From an uncultured Caryophanales bacterium (GTDB taxonomy: Bacteria; Bacillota_I; Bacilli_A; RF39; UBA660), in the NCBI GenBank assembly GCA_946614095.1, contig CAMOGG010000003.1:1-59706 (forward strand): a DNA stretch of 59,706 nt. The letters are read 5' to 3'. Below the pieces are notes generated by a model, which was not told the DNA's origin, ran no database searches, and saw nothing but the letters and a program-made list of their open reading frames with translations. Below, in pieces: positions 52,878 to 59,706 of the stretch; the stretch's first letter is position 1; every line of letters begins with the position of its first letter. Made by a program: the position numbers and the translations under genes.

Positions 52878-53350
52878 TGGCAGAAAAAGATTGGTATCCA
52901 GAAATGTCTGATTGGTTGAAACAATATTTAGTTGATAAGTACAAAGGATATGAAGTAACAGTAACATATGAAACAGCTGTACAAAAGCTTGATGTAGTAC
53001 TAATGAAATATGGTATTGATTGTCCAATGGCAAAAGGACTAGATATTGAAGTCGATATAATTGGTATTTTAAAAAGAAAAAATACATATAAATTAGTGTT
53101 TATGGAAGTAAAAGATGTTCCGTTAAAATTAACACACTTAGGTCAGTTGTGGGGTTATTGTCAATTAATCAATCCAGAAGAAGCATTTTTGATTTCACCG
53201 AGAGGACTTGGGACATTAGGAAAATGCTTACTTGATTTAAGAAGAATAGATATTCTTAAGTACGGAGAAAATCATTTGAATAAAAGTATGAAGGTAGTGA
53301 AATGGGATCCTCATAGTAAATCGCTCGATTACACAACATTAGTTGAATAA
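52877..53350 (+). CDS. PD-(D/E)XK-family nuclease, probable restriction subunit
   Basis: Protein of 157 residues. KGLDIEVDIIGILKRK supplies the acidic Asp 60 and LVFMEVKDV the E-x-K pair (Glu 77, Lys 79), with the helix LTHLGQLWGYCQLI behind, as in PD-(D/E)XK enzymes. It is short and has no obvious recognition domain, which fits a nuclease that depends on the LAGLIDADG neighbour for targeting. Start overlaps the upstream stop by one base. It closes the restriction-modification operon and is followed by a terminator. Confidence 0.7.
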   Translation: MAEKDWYPEMSDWLKQYLVDKYKGYEVTVTYETAVQKLDVVLMKYGIDCPMAKGLDIEVDIIGILKRKNTYKLVFMEVKDVPLKLTHLGQLWGYCQLINPEEAFLISPRGLGTLGKCLLDLRRIDILKYGENHLNKSMKVVKWDPHSKSLDYTTLVE

Positions 53351-53355
53351 AGATG

Positions 53356-53380
53356 ACTTACATTTTTGTAAGTTTTTTTT
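53356..53380 (+). terminator. Intrinsic terminator of the restriction-modification operon
   Basis: ACTTACA and TGTAAGT pair over TTTT, followed by eight T. Confidence 0.9.
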
Positions 53381-53447
53381 GTGGTAATTACGTTGTTCGC
53401 TGGCCCTTTAGTAAGTAAAATGATATAATTTCTATAGGTGATAAATC

Positions 53448-53834
53448 ATGATTACAGTAGTAGCAGCTCTTATAGTAAGAGATAATAAAATTCTTATAGC
53501 AAAACGTTCTACTGGAGATCCTAACGTATTTGGTAAATGGGAATTTCCAGGTGGAAAAGTAAAAGAAAATGAAACAGAAGAACATGCAATAGAAAGGGAA
53601 ATAAAAGAAGAGTTTGAAATGGATATAAAAGCTAATAAATTCTTAATTAACAATATTTGTGAATATCCTACAAAAACTATAGATCTAAGATTATATAAAT
53701 GTGAATATATATCTGGAAAATTTAATCTTCATGATCATTCGGAATATAAATTTGTTAATAAAGAAGAGATACTTAAATATGATTTATGTCCTGCAGATAT
53801 ACCACTAGCTGAATATGTTAAGGAGATGAAATAA
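53448..53834 (+). CDS. MutT-like Nudix hydrolase
   Basis: Protein of 128 residues with KWEFPGGKVKENETEEHAIE then REIKEEFEM, an intact Nudix box, and the MutT opening VVAALIVRDNKILIAKRS. Members clean oxidised or modified nucleoside triphosphates. It has its own promoter (TGATATAAT, 53421-53429) and GGTGAT before ATG, and its stop overlaps the next start by one base, tying it to a restriction-like gene. Its position suggests a defence role, perhaps acting on a nucleotide signal or on modified phage nucleotides; that is inference. Confidence 0.85.
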   Translation: MITVVAALIVRDNKILIAKRSTGDPNVFGKWEFPGGKVKENETEEHAIEREIKEEFEMDIKANKFLINNICEYPTKTIDLRLYKCEYISGKFNLHDHSEYKFVNKEEILKYDLCPADIPLAEYVKEMK

Positions 53835-55096
53835 TGGCTACCTTAGTTGAAGATACAAGAAGAGCAGTAATAGAATTACATGAAGAGACAAAAAAAGAAT
53901 GGATTAGTTTAAAAGAAATATATCAAAAAGTAGAAGAAATAAGGAAAGAACCTAATGCTAATAATGGAGCATCTATTAGAGCAGCGTTAGAAACACATTG
54001 TAAATCATCAGATGCATTTCGTGGAGAAGAATTATACATTATGAAAGAAAAAGGATCTGGATTGTATAAATCAATTTATTACGATGCAATTAATATAATT
54101 GATAACATGACTATTGGAGATATATTTACTAGAGATCAATTAATGTCTATATTTAAAATTAGTGGTCAATCTGGAATGATGAAAACAAATACATTAAATG
54201 CCTTAGTTTTAACAACTTCAGAAGAAAGCATATATGGTGATTCTAGTATAGAGAATGGTACAATTCAATATACAGGTGAAGGACAAGAAGGAGATCAAAC
54301 AATAACTAAGAATAATAAGACATTATTTTATTCTAAGGATAATAATTTACCAGTATATCTTTTTACTAAAGATAAGAAAAGAAGATATATATTTGAAGGA
54401 AGAGTAGAGTTATATGATAAGCCATATCAAATTCCAGAAAATGATAAAAATGGTAAAGAAAGATTAGTATGGAAATTTCCTTTAAAAGTAATATATTCTG
54501 AAAATGATATAGTTGATGAATCTATAAAAGATATTTCATATGAAATAATAGAAATATCAAATAGTATTCAAGCAGATGATAATAAGGATATTATTTATGA
54601 TGAGAGCCCATTAGAATTAAGAAAATATAGAAAAAATGATATTGAGAGAAAGATCAATAGAACAAAGAAACCGGATTATTTAGCTGAAGAATTAGTTAAA
54701 ACAAAACAAGGCGAATTAAATGAAAAGGTTATTTATGAAAGAGAATTTCAAAAGATAATGGAATTAGAAGCTAAAGAAGAAGTTGAAAGAATGGAAGATT
54801 TTTTTAAAAATAAAAATGATAGTGAAGGATATGATATCTTATCTTTTGAACAGCAAGAAGATGGATCTCTAAAAGAAATATATATTGAAGTAAAATCTAC
54901 AAAAGGTAATGAGGGAACTCCAATTGATATAACCGATAATGAATTAGAATTTGCTAAAAAGCATATTGATCAATACTATTTATATAGAATATATAATAGT
55001 GATAAAAAGAATAAAACTCTAAAAATAGTAACAGGAAAAGAATTAGTGGAAAACTATACTTTTGTTCCATCAAGTTATAAGATTTATTCACAATAA
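53834..55096 (+). CDS. Winged helix, SRA-like and DUF3883 nuclease-like protein (type IV restriction candidate)
   Basis: Protein of 420 residues. N-terminal winged-helix-like region (1-75, VIELHEETKKEWISLKEIYQ). About 92-225 is an SRA-YDG-like domain (IGDIFTRDQLMSIFKISGQS..., LYYSKDN-type strand, PVYLFTKDKKRRYIFEG) of the kind in ScoMcrA, which reads modified bases or phosphorothioates. About 330-405 is DUF3883, a PD-(D/E)XK-like module with GYDILSFEQQEDGSL and IYIEVKSTKG (E-x-K). The layout suggests a modification-dependent nuclease. It is coupled to the Nudix gene. Confidence 0.7.
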   Translation: MATLVEDTRRAVIELHEETKKEWISLKEIYQKVEEIRKEPNANNGASIRAALETHCKSSDAFRGEELYIMKEKGSGLYKSIYYDAINIIDNMTIGDIFTRDQLMSIFKISGQSGMMKTNTLNALVLTTSEESIYGDSSIENGTIQYTGEGQEGDQTITKNNKTLFYSKDNNLPVYLFTKDKKRRYIFEGRVELYDKPYQIPENDKNGKERLVWKFPLKVIYSENDIVDESIKDISYEIIEISNSIQADDNKDIIYDESPLELRKYRKNDIERKINRTKKPDYLAEELVKTKQGELNEKVIYEREFQKIMELEAKEEVERMEDFFKNKNDSEGYDILSFEQQEDGSLKEIYIEVKSTKGNEGTPIDITDNELEFAKKHIDQYYLYRIYNSDKKNKTLKIVTGKELVENYTFVPSSYKIYSQ

Positions 55097-55129
55097 TAAA
55101 TTAGTATTATGTAATATAAGGAGGGTAAT

Positions 55130-56560
55130 ATGATTGGACCAATTTTAAATCATGCATATAAAAGGCAAAATAATAGAGATCCATTAGGAATCGATGGTAT
55201 TTCTCAAAGTATAGTTGGAGAATTATGCCCTATAGTAAATAGCGTTACATATCATGCTATTTATTGGATTTTCGTTAATTGGATTTATTATGACTTATAC
55301 GAAAATCAAAAAACAACTGATATGAGTGAAAGAACATTAAATGCTTATATAAAGAAATTAAATTATTTTATGATCTTAGGAAATTTATTAAATGATGTAG
55401 ATGTATCTAATATGGTTGGAGTTGATAAAATCAGACCACTAGATAGAAATCTTGAATCATATTCATATAGTGAAGATTATATTCAAACTCTTACTGGTAT
55501 TAATTATTATAAGGCGGCTTTAACTAGTGCTGGTTTTATTACATACACAGATGAATACAATAACGAATATCAACATTTGAAATTTACCCAAAAAGGTAAA
55601 AATCTTGCTTTATCTTTAGATAAATTTGTAACAAATACAACAATTTACAAGGACTACTTTTTAAAAAATAATTATAATAGTATTCCCAGAAATGTAATTA
55701 AAGAATTTGGAAAAATAGTAAGTTTTAATTTAGAAATCTTAGAAGAATCAAAAAAACTATTAAAAGAGTATTTTTTCGATACAATAACCAAGCTTTCCTT
55801 ACAATCAAAATTTATTAAATACTTATATTATGATTTAAAAATAGAAAATATAAGTGACAATGGGTTGAGAACATTTTTATATGATTATTTTTCTCCAAGA
55901 TCTTTCAACAATAAATATCCCGATGATCTTGAAGAAATAATAAAGGGTTGGGAACTTCTTGTATCAAGACATTATTTTACAAACTCTATAGAAATGATTT
56001 TTAATTATGTATTAGAAATATTAACTTTACCAACATCAATTAACTCGTTTGTTGATAAATTAACAAATGATTTATCAGAAGATAGACTAGTAGACTATGT
56101 AAATAGTTATAAGTTAAATGGAGAGGAAATAAATGATATTCTTTCTTATGCAAAAAATAGAAGGAATAGTCATGACAAAAACATTGAAAATGCAATTATT
56201 ATAATGTGTTCTCTTTACAATAGACTTAAGAATAGAAATGACTTAAATCAATTATTTTTATTACTAGATAATGACAATACATCAATATCTTTAGATAAGA
56301 TGTTGAAAGATATAGATCAATTTAAGGATAAGTCTGTTAAAGAATTTGGTAAATACATAGTTAAAGAATATGTTATAAATCAACATATTAAAACAGCAAA
56401 AAGAAAAATGACATTAGATGAGGATTCGTTCTTCTTTGGTTACTATAATGAAATAATATATGGAATTAATCGTTATGATTATAGATACGATTATCAAAAC
56501 TTAAGAATAAATAATTTGTTTCAAGTTATGAAAGAACTTGATATGTTAGGAGGTAAGTAA
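55130..56560 (+). CDS. Uncharacterised helical protein paired with PLD-like nuclease
   Basis: Protein of 476 residues that I do not recognise. It is soluble and predominantly helical, rich in Asn, Asp, Tyr and Lys, with no Walker or nuclease motif visible. A winged-helix-like patch (AALTSAGFITYTDEYNNEYQ then HLKFTQKGKNLALSL) sits near 120-160. It starts 34 bases after the SRA/DUF3883 gene with AAGGAGGGT and ends two bases before the phospholipase-D-like gene, so it is very likely its partner, for example as sensor or regulator. Confidence 0.6.
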   Translation: MIGPILNHAYKRQNNRDPLGIDGISQSIVGELCPIVNSVTYHAIYWIFVNWIYYDLYENQKTTDMSERTLNAYIKKLNYFMILGNLLNDVDVSNMVGVDKIRPLDRNLESYSYSEDYIQTLTGINYYKAALTSAGFITYTDEYNNEYQHLKFTQKGKNLALSLDKFVTNTTIYKDYFLKNNYNSIPRNVIKEFGKIVSFNLEILEESKKLLKEYFFDTITKLSLQSKFIKYLYYDLKIENISDNGLRTFLYDYFSPRSFNNKYPDDLEEIIKGWELLVSRHYFTNSIEMIFNYVLEILTLPTSINSFVDKLTNDLSEDRLVDYVNSYKLNGEEINDILSYAKNRRNSHDKNIENAIIIMCSLYNRLKNRNDLNQLFLLLDNDNTSISLDKMLKDIDQFKDKSVKEFGKYIVKEYVINQHIKTAKRKMTLDEDSFFFGYYNEIIYGINRYDYRYDYQNLRINNLFQVMKELDMLGGK

Positions 56561-56561
56561 T

Positions 56562-59072
56562 ATGGAAGCTCTTAACATATTAGACAATATTCTTTTAAAA
56601 TCAAAAGGATATGAGGTAGCTCTTTTAACTACATATAACTTTGAGATACCGTTTTTTGAAAGAAATGTATTAAATAGATTAGAAGCAAATAATATTAGAA
56701 GATTTGGATTGTTTGTTGATTCAAAGAATTATGTTGATGCAATCAATTCTATTGATAGTAGTTCGATAGGAAAAAAATACATAGTAACTGAAGTAGATAT
56801 TAATGCATCATTTCATCCTAAGATAATATTGCTTCTTGGTGAGAAAAAAGCTAGATTAATAGTTACAAGTGCTAATCTGACTTTCACAGGTTATTGTTAT
56901 AACAACGAAATATTTAATTATTTTGATTATGATGAAAATAACACAACATATTTATCCTTAATTAAGGAAGCATATTTTTATTTTGTAACTTTAAACAATA
57001 TATATAGTAGAATAGAAGACGATATTTTTGACAAAATAAAAGATTATAATTACTTACATAGAACATCTGTGGAAACAAATGTTAAATTTGTTTCTAATTA
57101 TAATCATTCAATAATAGAACAAGTATTAGACCTTAATTTGGATGTTAGACAAATAGACATAGCGGTACCTTTCTATGATAATGAATTAAATGCATTAAAG
57201 GGTATAAAAGAAATATTTCCTGCAGCTAAAATAAATTTATATGTTCAAAATAGGTTTAGTACCTTTAATTTTAAATTAAATCAAGAACAAAAAATAGTAA
57301 CTGATAATATAAATGTTTTTGATACATTTAAAGAAATTGGTACACCTGCAATATATCATGGTAAAGTATTTAGATTTATTACTGATGATAGTTCCTGCGT
57401 ATTGTATGGAAGTGCGAATTGTACTGAAGCAGCATTGTTTAGAACAAGTGTAGATGGCGGAAATTATGAATGCGATATTTTAGCGCATGGTGAGATAAAT
57501 GAATTTGATTATTATTTTGATAATTTTGTAATTATTGATTCAGAAGAAGAGTTAGTAAATAGAAATCTTTCATATAATAGTGTTAAAAAATATAACTTTA
57601 AACATATTCCAAGCGAGGATAATAATAAATTGCATATTAAATATAAAGAACAGTGGGATGATTTAAAAATCTATATCAATCAAACTGAGTATAAATATAC
57701 ATGTTTAGATAATGAACTAATTATAGAAATAAATAATGAAGTTCCATATGGAATATTTAAAATTGAATTTGTGTCTGAAGGAAAAAACGAAACAATAAAT
57801 GCATTTATAATTTTCAAAAATGTAATGACTGAATATAGAAATTCTAATAATAGAGATTTATCAGTAACATTAGATAAGATAAATAATAGCAAATCATGCG
57901 AGTACATAAAATATTATAAGATGCTGTTAGATTTAATACCTTATGATGTTAATTCACTAAAAGAAGTAAAAGAAAATACAGATGTTTATAATGATGCGAT
58001 AAATCAAAAAGAATCTGATGATGAATTTGATGAAGAATTTGTGGTGGATTTTGATATTCCAGATGATATTCTTAACAGGCAAAAAGAATACAACAAAATT
58101 GAATCAATTAAGAGAGGAATAATCAGTAACTTCAGAATTAGAATTCTTGCCGGAAGAAAAAAAGGAATGCATGGTAGGCGCTTATTTGATAATGATCCAC
58201 CAAAAGAAGAACTAGATATTAAAATATCTATTCCTTTACCGGAAGAAGAAAAGTTCTCTCGTTATATTAAAAGACTGTTTAATAGTATTTTAGACACTAA
58301 GTATTTAGAGGATAGTAGTTTAAAAAATTACATAGATAATATTATATTGTTAGTTAATGTTGTTTATACATACAATGATGATAATAAAGCAAATGCATTT
58401 AACATTAATGACTATAATAATTTGTTAATATCATTCTTTGAAATAATTCAAGAAAAAGAATTGTTGTCATTGGATGAAGAGACTTTAGAAATAATTAAGA
58501 TATTATTATTGGCAGTATTGCTTCAAATATCACAAGACAAAGAAAATCAAAATAAAGCCATTATAGAAGTGAAATGCAGAAATATACTATTAAATTATGA
58601 TAGACAATTAGCGTTAAAGAATGATTATTCTAGTTATTTGGAATCATCATTAGATCTAATAAATAATCTTGTTCCTTTTGAGGAAGCAAAGACAATTATT
58701 GAAAAATATTTTAATTACAAAAATGAGGATGAATTATATTCTTTAATAAACGAAAAAATAAATGGCAAGATTACAATTGAAAAGAATAATAACATATTGA
58801 TAGTTAATGCCAATACATCAAAAATTGGTAGATATATGAATACTCAGAATATTGTTAGTGTTTTTAGTGAAGTAAAAAACAGATATAGACAAACAAAAGA
58901 AGTAGACACATTGCTAATAAATATTGCTAATGATAGTATAAGAGATGATCAACCTAATCCTATAGAATGCGTGAGATACGTATATAGTATTAATTCATCA
59001 ATTGTAGAAAGATATTTTAAAAATAAAAAAGATACTGATTTTATATTGGTTGGCAGTGAAAGAATTACTTAA
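56562..59072 (+). CDS. Double-HKD phospholipase-D-like nuclease of a defence unit
   Basis: Protein of 836 residues. Two HKD half-motifs are present: SFHPKIILL with SANLTFTGY (residues about 84-110) and IYHGKVFRF with GSANCTEAALF (about 265-290). Both have H-x-K and the S/N-containing strand, so the pair can form one PLD active site, as in restriction nucleases of the BfiI/NgoFVII type or helicase-linked PLD proteins. Residues about 300-430 look beta-rich, and the long C-terminal half (about 470-836) is helical without known motifs. Last gene of the Nudix/SRA/unknown/PLD unit; a terminator follows. Confidence 0.75.
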   Translation: MEALNILDNILLKSKGYEVALLTTYNFEIPFFERNVLNRLEANNIRRFGLFVDSKNYVDAINSIDSSSIGKKYIVTEVDINASFHPKIILLLGEKKARLIVTSANLTFTGYCYNNEIFNYFDYDENNTTYLSLIKEAYFYFVTLNNIYSRIEDDIFDKIKDYNYLHRTSVETNVKFVSNYNHSIIEQVLDLNLDVRQIDIAVPFYDNELNALKGIKEIFPAAKINLYVQNRFSTFNFKLNQEQKIVTDNINVFDTFKEIGTPAIYHGKVFRFITDDSSCVLYGSANCTEAALFRTSVDGGNYECDILAHGEINEFDYYFDNFVIIDSEEELVNRNLSYNSVKKYNFKHIPSEDNNKLHIKYKEQWDDLKIYINQTEYKYTCLDNELIIEINNEVPYGIFKIEFVSEGKNETINAFIIFKNVMTEYRNSNNRDLSVTLDKINNSKSCEYIKYYKMLLDLIPYDVNSLKEVKENTDVYNDAINQKESDDEFDEEFVVDFDIPDDILNRQKEYNKIESIKRGIISNFRIRILAGRKKGMHGRRLFDNDPPKEELDIKISIPLPEEEKFSRYIKRLFNSILDTKYLEDSSLKNYIDNIILLVNVVYTYNDDNKANAFNINDYNNLLISFFEIIQEKELLSLDEETLEIIKILLLAVLLQISQDKENQNKAIIEVKCRNILLNYDRQLALKNDYSSYLESSLDLINNLVPFEEAKTIIEKYFNYKNEDELYSLINEKINGKITIEKNNNILIVNANTSKIGRYMNTQNIVSVFSEVKNRYRQTKEVDTLLINIANDSIRDDQPNPIECVRYVYSINSSIVERYFKNKKDTDFILVGSERIT

Positions 59073-59088
59073 TTGTAATTCTTTTTTT
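59061..59088 (+). terminator. Intrinsic terminator of the PLD unit
   Basis: AGAATTAC and GTAATTCT pair over TTAATT, followed by seven T. The stem begins within the last codons. Confidence 0.85.
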
Positions 59089-59162
59089 ATGCTTTTTCTT
59101 GTGTTTTGAATAAACTAAAAAAATAGGTACGAACAATAGACTTTCGTAATAAGAATATATAA

Positions 59163-59360
59163 AATAAAAGAACCGCTTGCCCCCACACCTATTGAGATTG
59201 TGACTTTTGATTTTTTTTACTATTTATCAATACTTTTTAAAAAGAAGGAACTATAGGAATCCTACCACTTTCGGGCGAAGCCCGCGAATTTTTGGGGCTC
59301 TCGCGCTCCAGCCCCAAAAAAGGTGAAGAAAGGTCTATTTTAATCTTGACACCATCTCCA
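59163..59360 (-). repeat. Right arm of island-flanking inverted repeat, candidate structured RNA
   Basis: Reads as the same element as 47871-48067 on the opposite strand. On the minus strand it has hairpins GGGGCT/AGCCCC and CGGGC-TTC-GCCCG at the positions where the left arm has ACCTT/AAGGT and AGGT/GCCT, so pairing is kept while bases differ and GC is much higher. The inner GGTGTGGGGGCAAGCG block and T-run remain, but the 5' strand of the terminator stem is lost here. The span 59073-59624 contains no protein gene; besides this arm it holds the tRNA relic and unassigned sequence. Confidence 0.65.
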
Positions 59361-59514
59361 AAAACAAGTACACTGAACTTACAACTTATAGAAGAGGAAG
59401 TTATAATACCATTTCTATTACTAGAGAAGGGACTAACTTGATCGAGGTCAACTCTCCAAAACCTATCACTAGGTTGAGTAAAAATGTAGTAAATTCAATG
59501 TATTAGTAAGATAC

Positions 59515-59572
59515 AGGGGATTAGTTAAATGGTATAATAATGGTCTCCAAAACCTCTGTTGGGTGTTCGATT
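59515..59572 (+). pseudogene. 3'-truncated tRNA-Trp(CCA)-like relic
   Basis: AGGGGATTAGTTAAATGGTA begins like a bacillar tRNA-Trp, the anticodon loop CTCCAAA (CCA) follows at 59545-59551, and TTCGATT of the T-loop is at 59566-59572. After that the sequence no longer pairs: the T-stem and the 3' acceptor strand (expected ATCCCCT) are missing, and the anticodon stem has only three pairs. It is not a working tRNA. Related CTCCAAAA pieces occur at 59355 and 59452, and on the minus strand near 47860-47880. Confidence 0.55.
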
Positions 59573-59590
59573 GAACAATCAGATTAGATT

Positions 59591-59624
59591 AAAAAAGACT
59601 TGAAGATTTACTTCAGGTCTTTTC
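59591..59624. terminator. Terminator between the island border and the next gene
   Basis: AAAAGACTTGAAG and CTTCAGGTCTTTT pair over ATTTA (one G-T pair) with A- and T-runs. It is nested inside a wider inverted repeat, GAACAATCAGAT (59573-59584) and ATCTGATTGTTC (59637-59648). Confidence 0.8.
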
Positions 59625-59706
59625 TTATTCCTTTTTATCTGATTGTTCATTATTTTGCATGTTGGAGATTAGTGAATGTTCGGCGTGTTTAGTTTTAAGA
59701 TCTTTT
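59625..59706 (-). CDS. C-terminal end of a gene running in from the right edge
   Basis: On the minus strand an open frame runs from the window edge to TAA at 59625-59627 and encodes 26 residues including KTKHAEHSLISNMQ and NNEQSDKKE. It ends right at a terminator, as a real gene would. The product cannot be named from this tail. Confidence 0.55.
   Translation of the reverse strand, partial: KDLKTKHAEHSLISNMQNNEQSDKKE

Noticed and set aside
59515..59590. Functional tRNA-Trp gene
   Set aside because: The 3' T-stem and acceptor strand do not pair with the 5' half and the anticodon stem has only three pairs.
1..59706. CRISPR array or Cas genes, suggested by the Cas4-like DUF2779 protein
   Set aside because: No regularly spaced direct repeats seen and no other Cas-type protein; DUF2779 proteins occur without CRISPR.
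1..59706. Integrase, transposase or DGR reverse transcriptase inside the window
   Set aside because: None of the proteins shows tyrosine/serine recombinase, DDE or reverse-transcriptase motifs; mobility and diversification claims therefore rest on DNA structure only.
1..59706. Mycoplasma genetic code (TGA as Trp), suggested by low GC
   Set aside because: Trp is TGG throughout and TGA serves as stop, for example at 3042-3044.

Overview
The window is AT-rich, densely coded DNA of low-GC Gram-positive type. Strong extended -10 promoters (TATGNTATAATG-like), AGGAGG ribosome sites and hairpin-plus-U terminators stand between almost all genes. Tryptophan is encoded by TGG and TGA is used as a stop (the Y-family polymerase gene ends in TGA), so the code is standard and not the Mycoplasma code. 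The gene set (UvrX/YolD pair, YitT, SipW/TasA-like secretion, Clostridial ChW repeats, VanY, zinc-ribbon membrane proteins) fits an uncultured gut-type Bacilli/Mycoplasmatota-related Firmicute. That placement is inference; there is no rRNA here.

Layout. 0.1-1.4 kb: a surface protein with a hypervariable, GC-rich C-terminus, with a paralogue at 33.7 kb. 1.5-21 kb: mostly core chromosome: SOS polymerase with YolD, polysaccharide deacetylase, MazG, MutY, lipoproteins, YitT, MgtA-type P-ATPase, a zincin, a LysR regulator, VanY. Six genes here end in a closely related terminator hairpin built on TATCCACA/TGTGGATA. 21-24 kb (minus): a three-gene operon of a soluble FtsH-like AAA protease, a half-size HsdS-like DNA-recognition protein and an HsdM-like protein that has lost its methyltransferase motifs. 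24.3-34.9 kb: a secretion/surface locus with its own SipW-type signal peptidase, TasA/camelysin-like substrates, a PASTA protein, a 2130-residue protein with ten InlB/Flg_new repeats and a C-terminal tyrosine-phosphatase domain, and the second variable protein. 35-48 kb: a GmrSD-like (DUF262/DUF1524) protein, a DUF2779 nuclease, Nudix, small membrane proteins, an Lgt-like protein, another TasA-like protein, a ChW/C39 secreted peptidase and a membrane amidase.

48-59.4 kb: a compact defence island: nuclease-DUF2075 helicase; a four-gene restriction-modification operon (two methyltransferases, a catalytically dead LAGLIDADG protein, a PD-(D/E)XK nuclease) with every junction a one-base TAATG overlap; and a four-gene Nudix / SRA-DUF3883 / unknown / double-HKD phospholipase-D-like unit. 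About 195-bp imperfect inverted repeats flank the island. They contain hairpins that keep pairing although their sequence differs, which suggests a structured RNA or a mobile-element end. A 3'-truncated tRNA-Trp-like relic lies at the right border.

Best candidates for undescribed biology: the AAA-protease/HsdS/dead-HsdM operon, the paired hypervariable C-termini (possibly targets of a diversity-generating retroelement elsewhere in the genome), the inverted structured repeats around the defence island, and the secreted tyrosine phosphatase carried on an InlB-repeat stalk.
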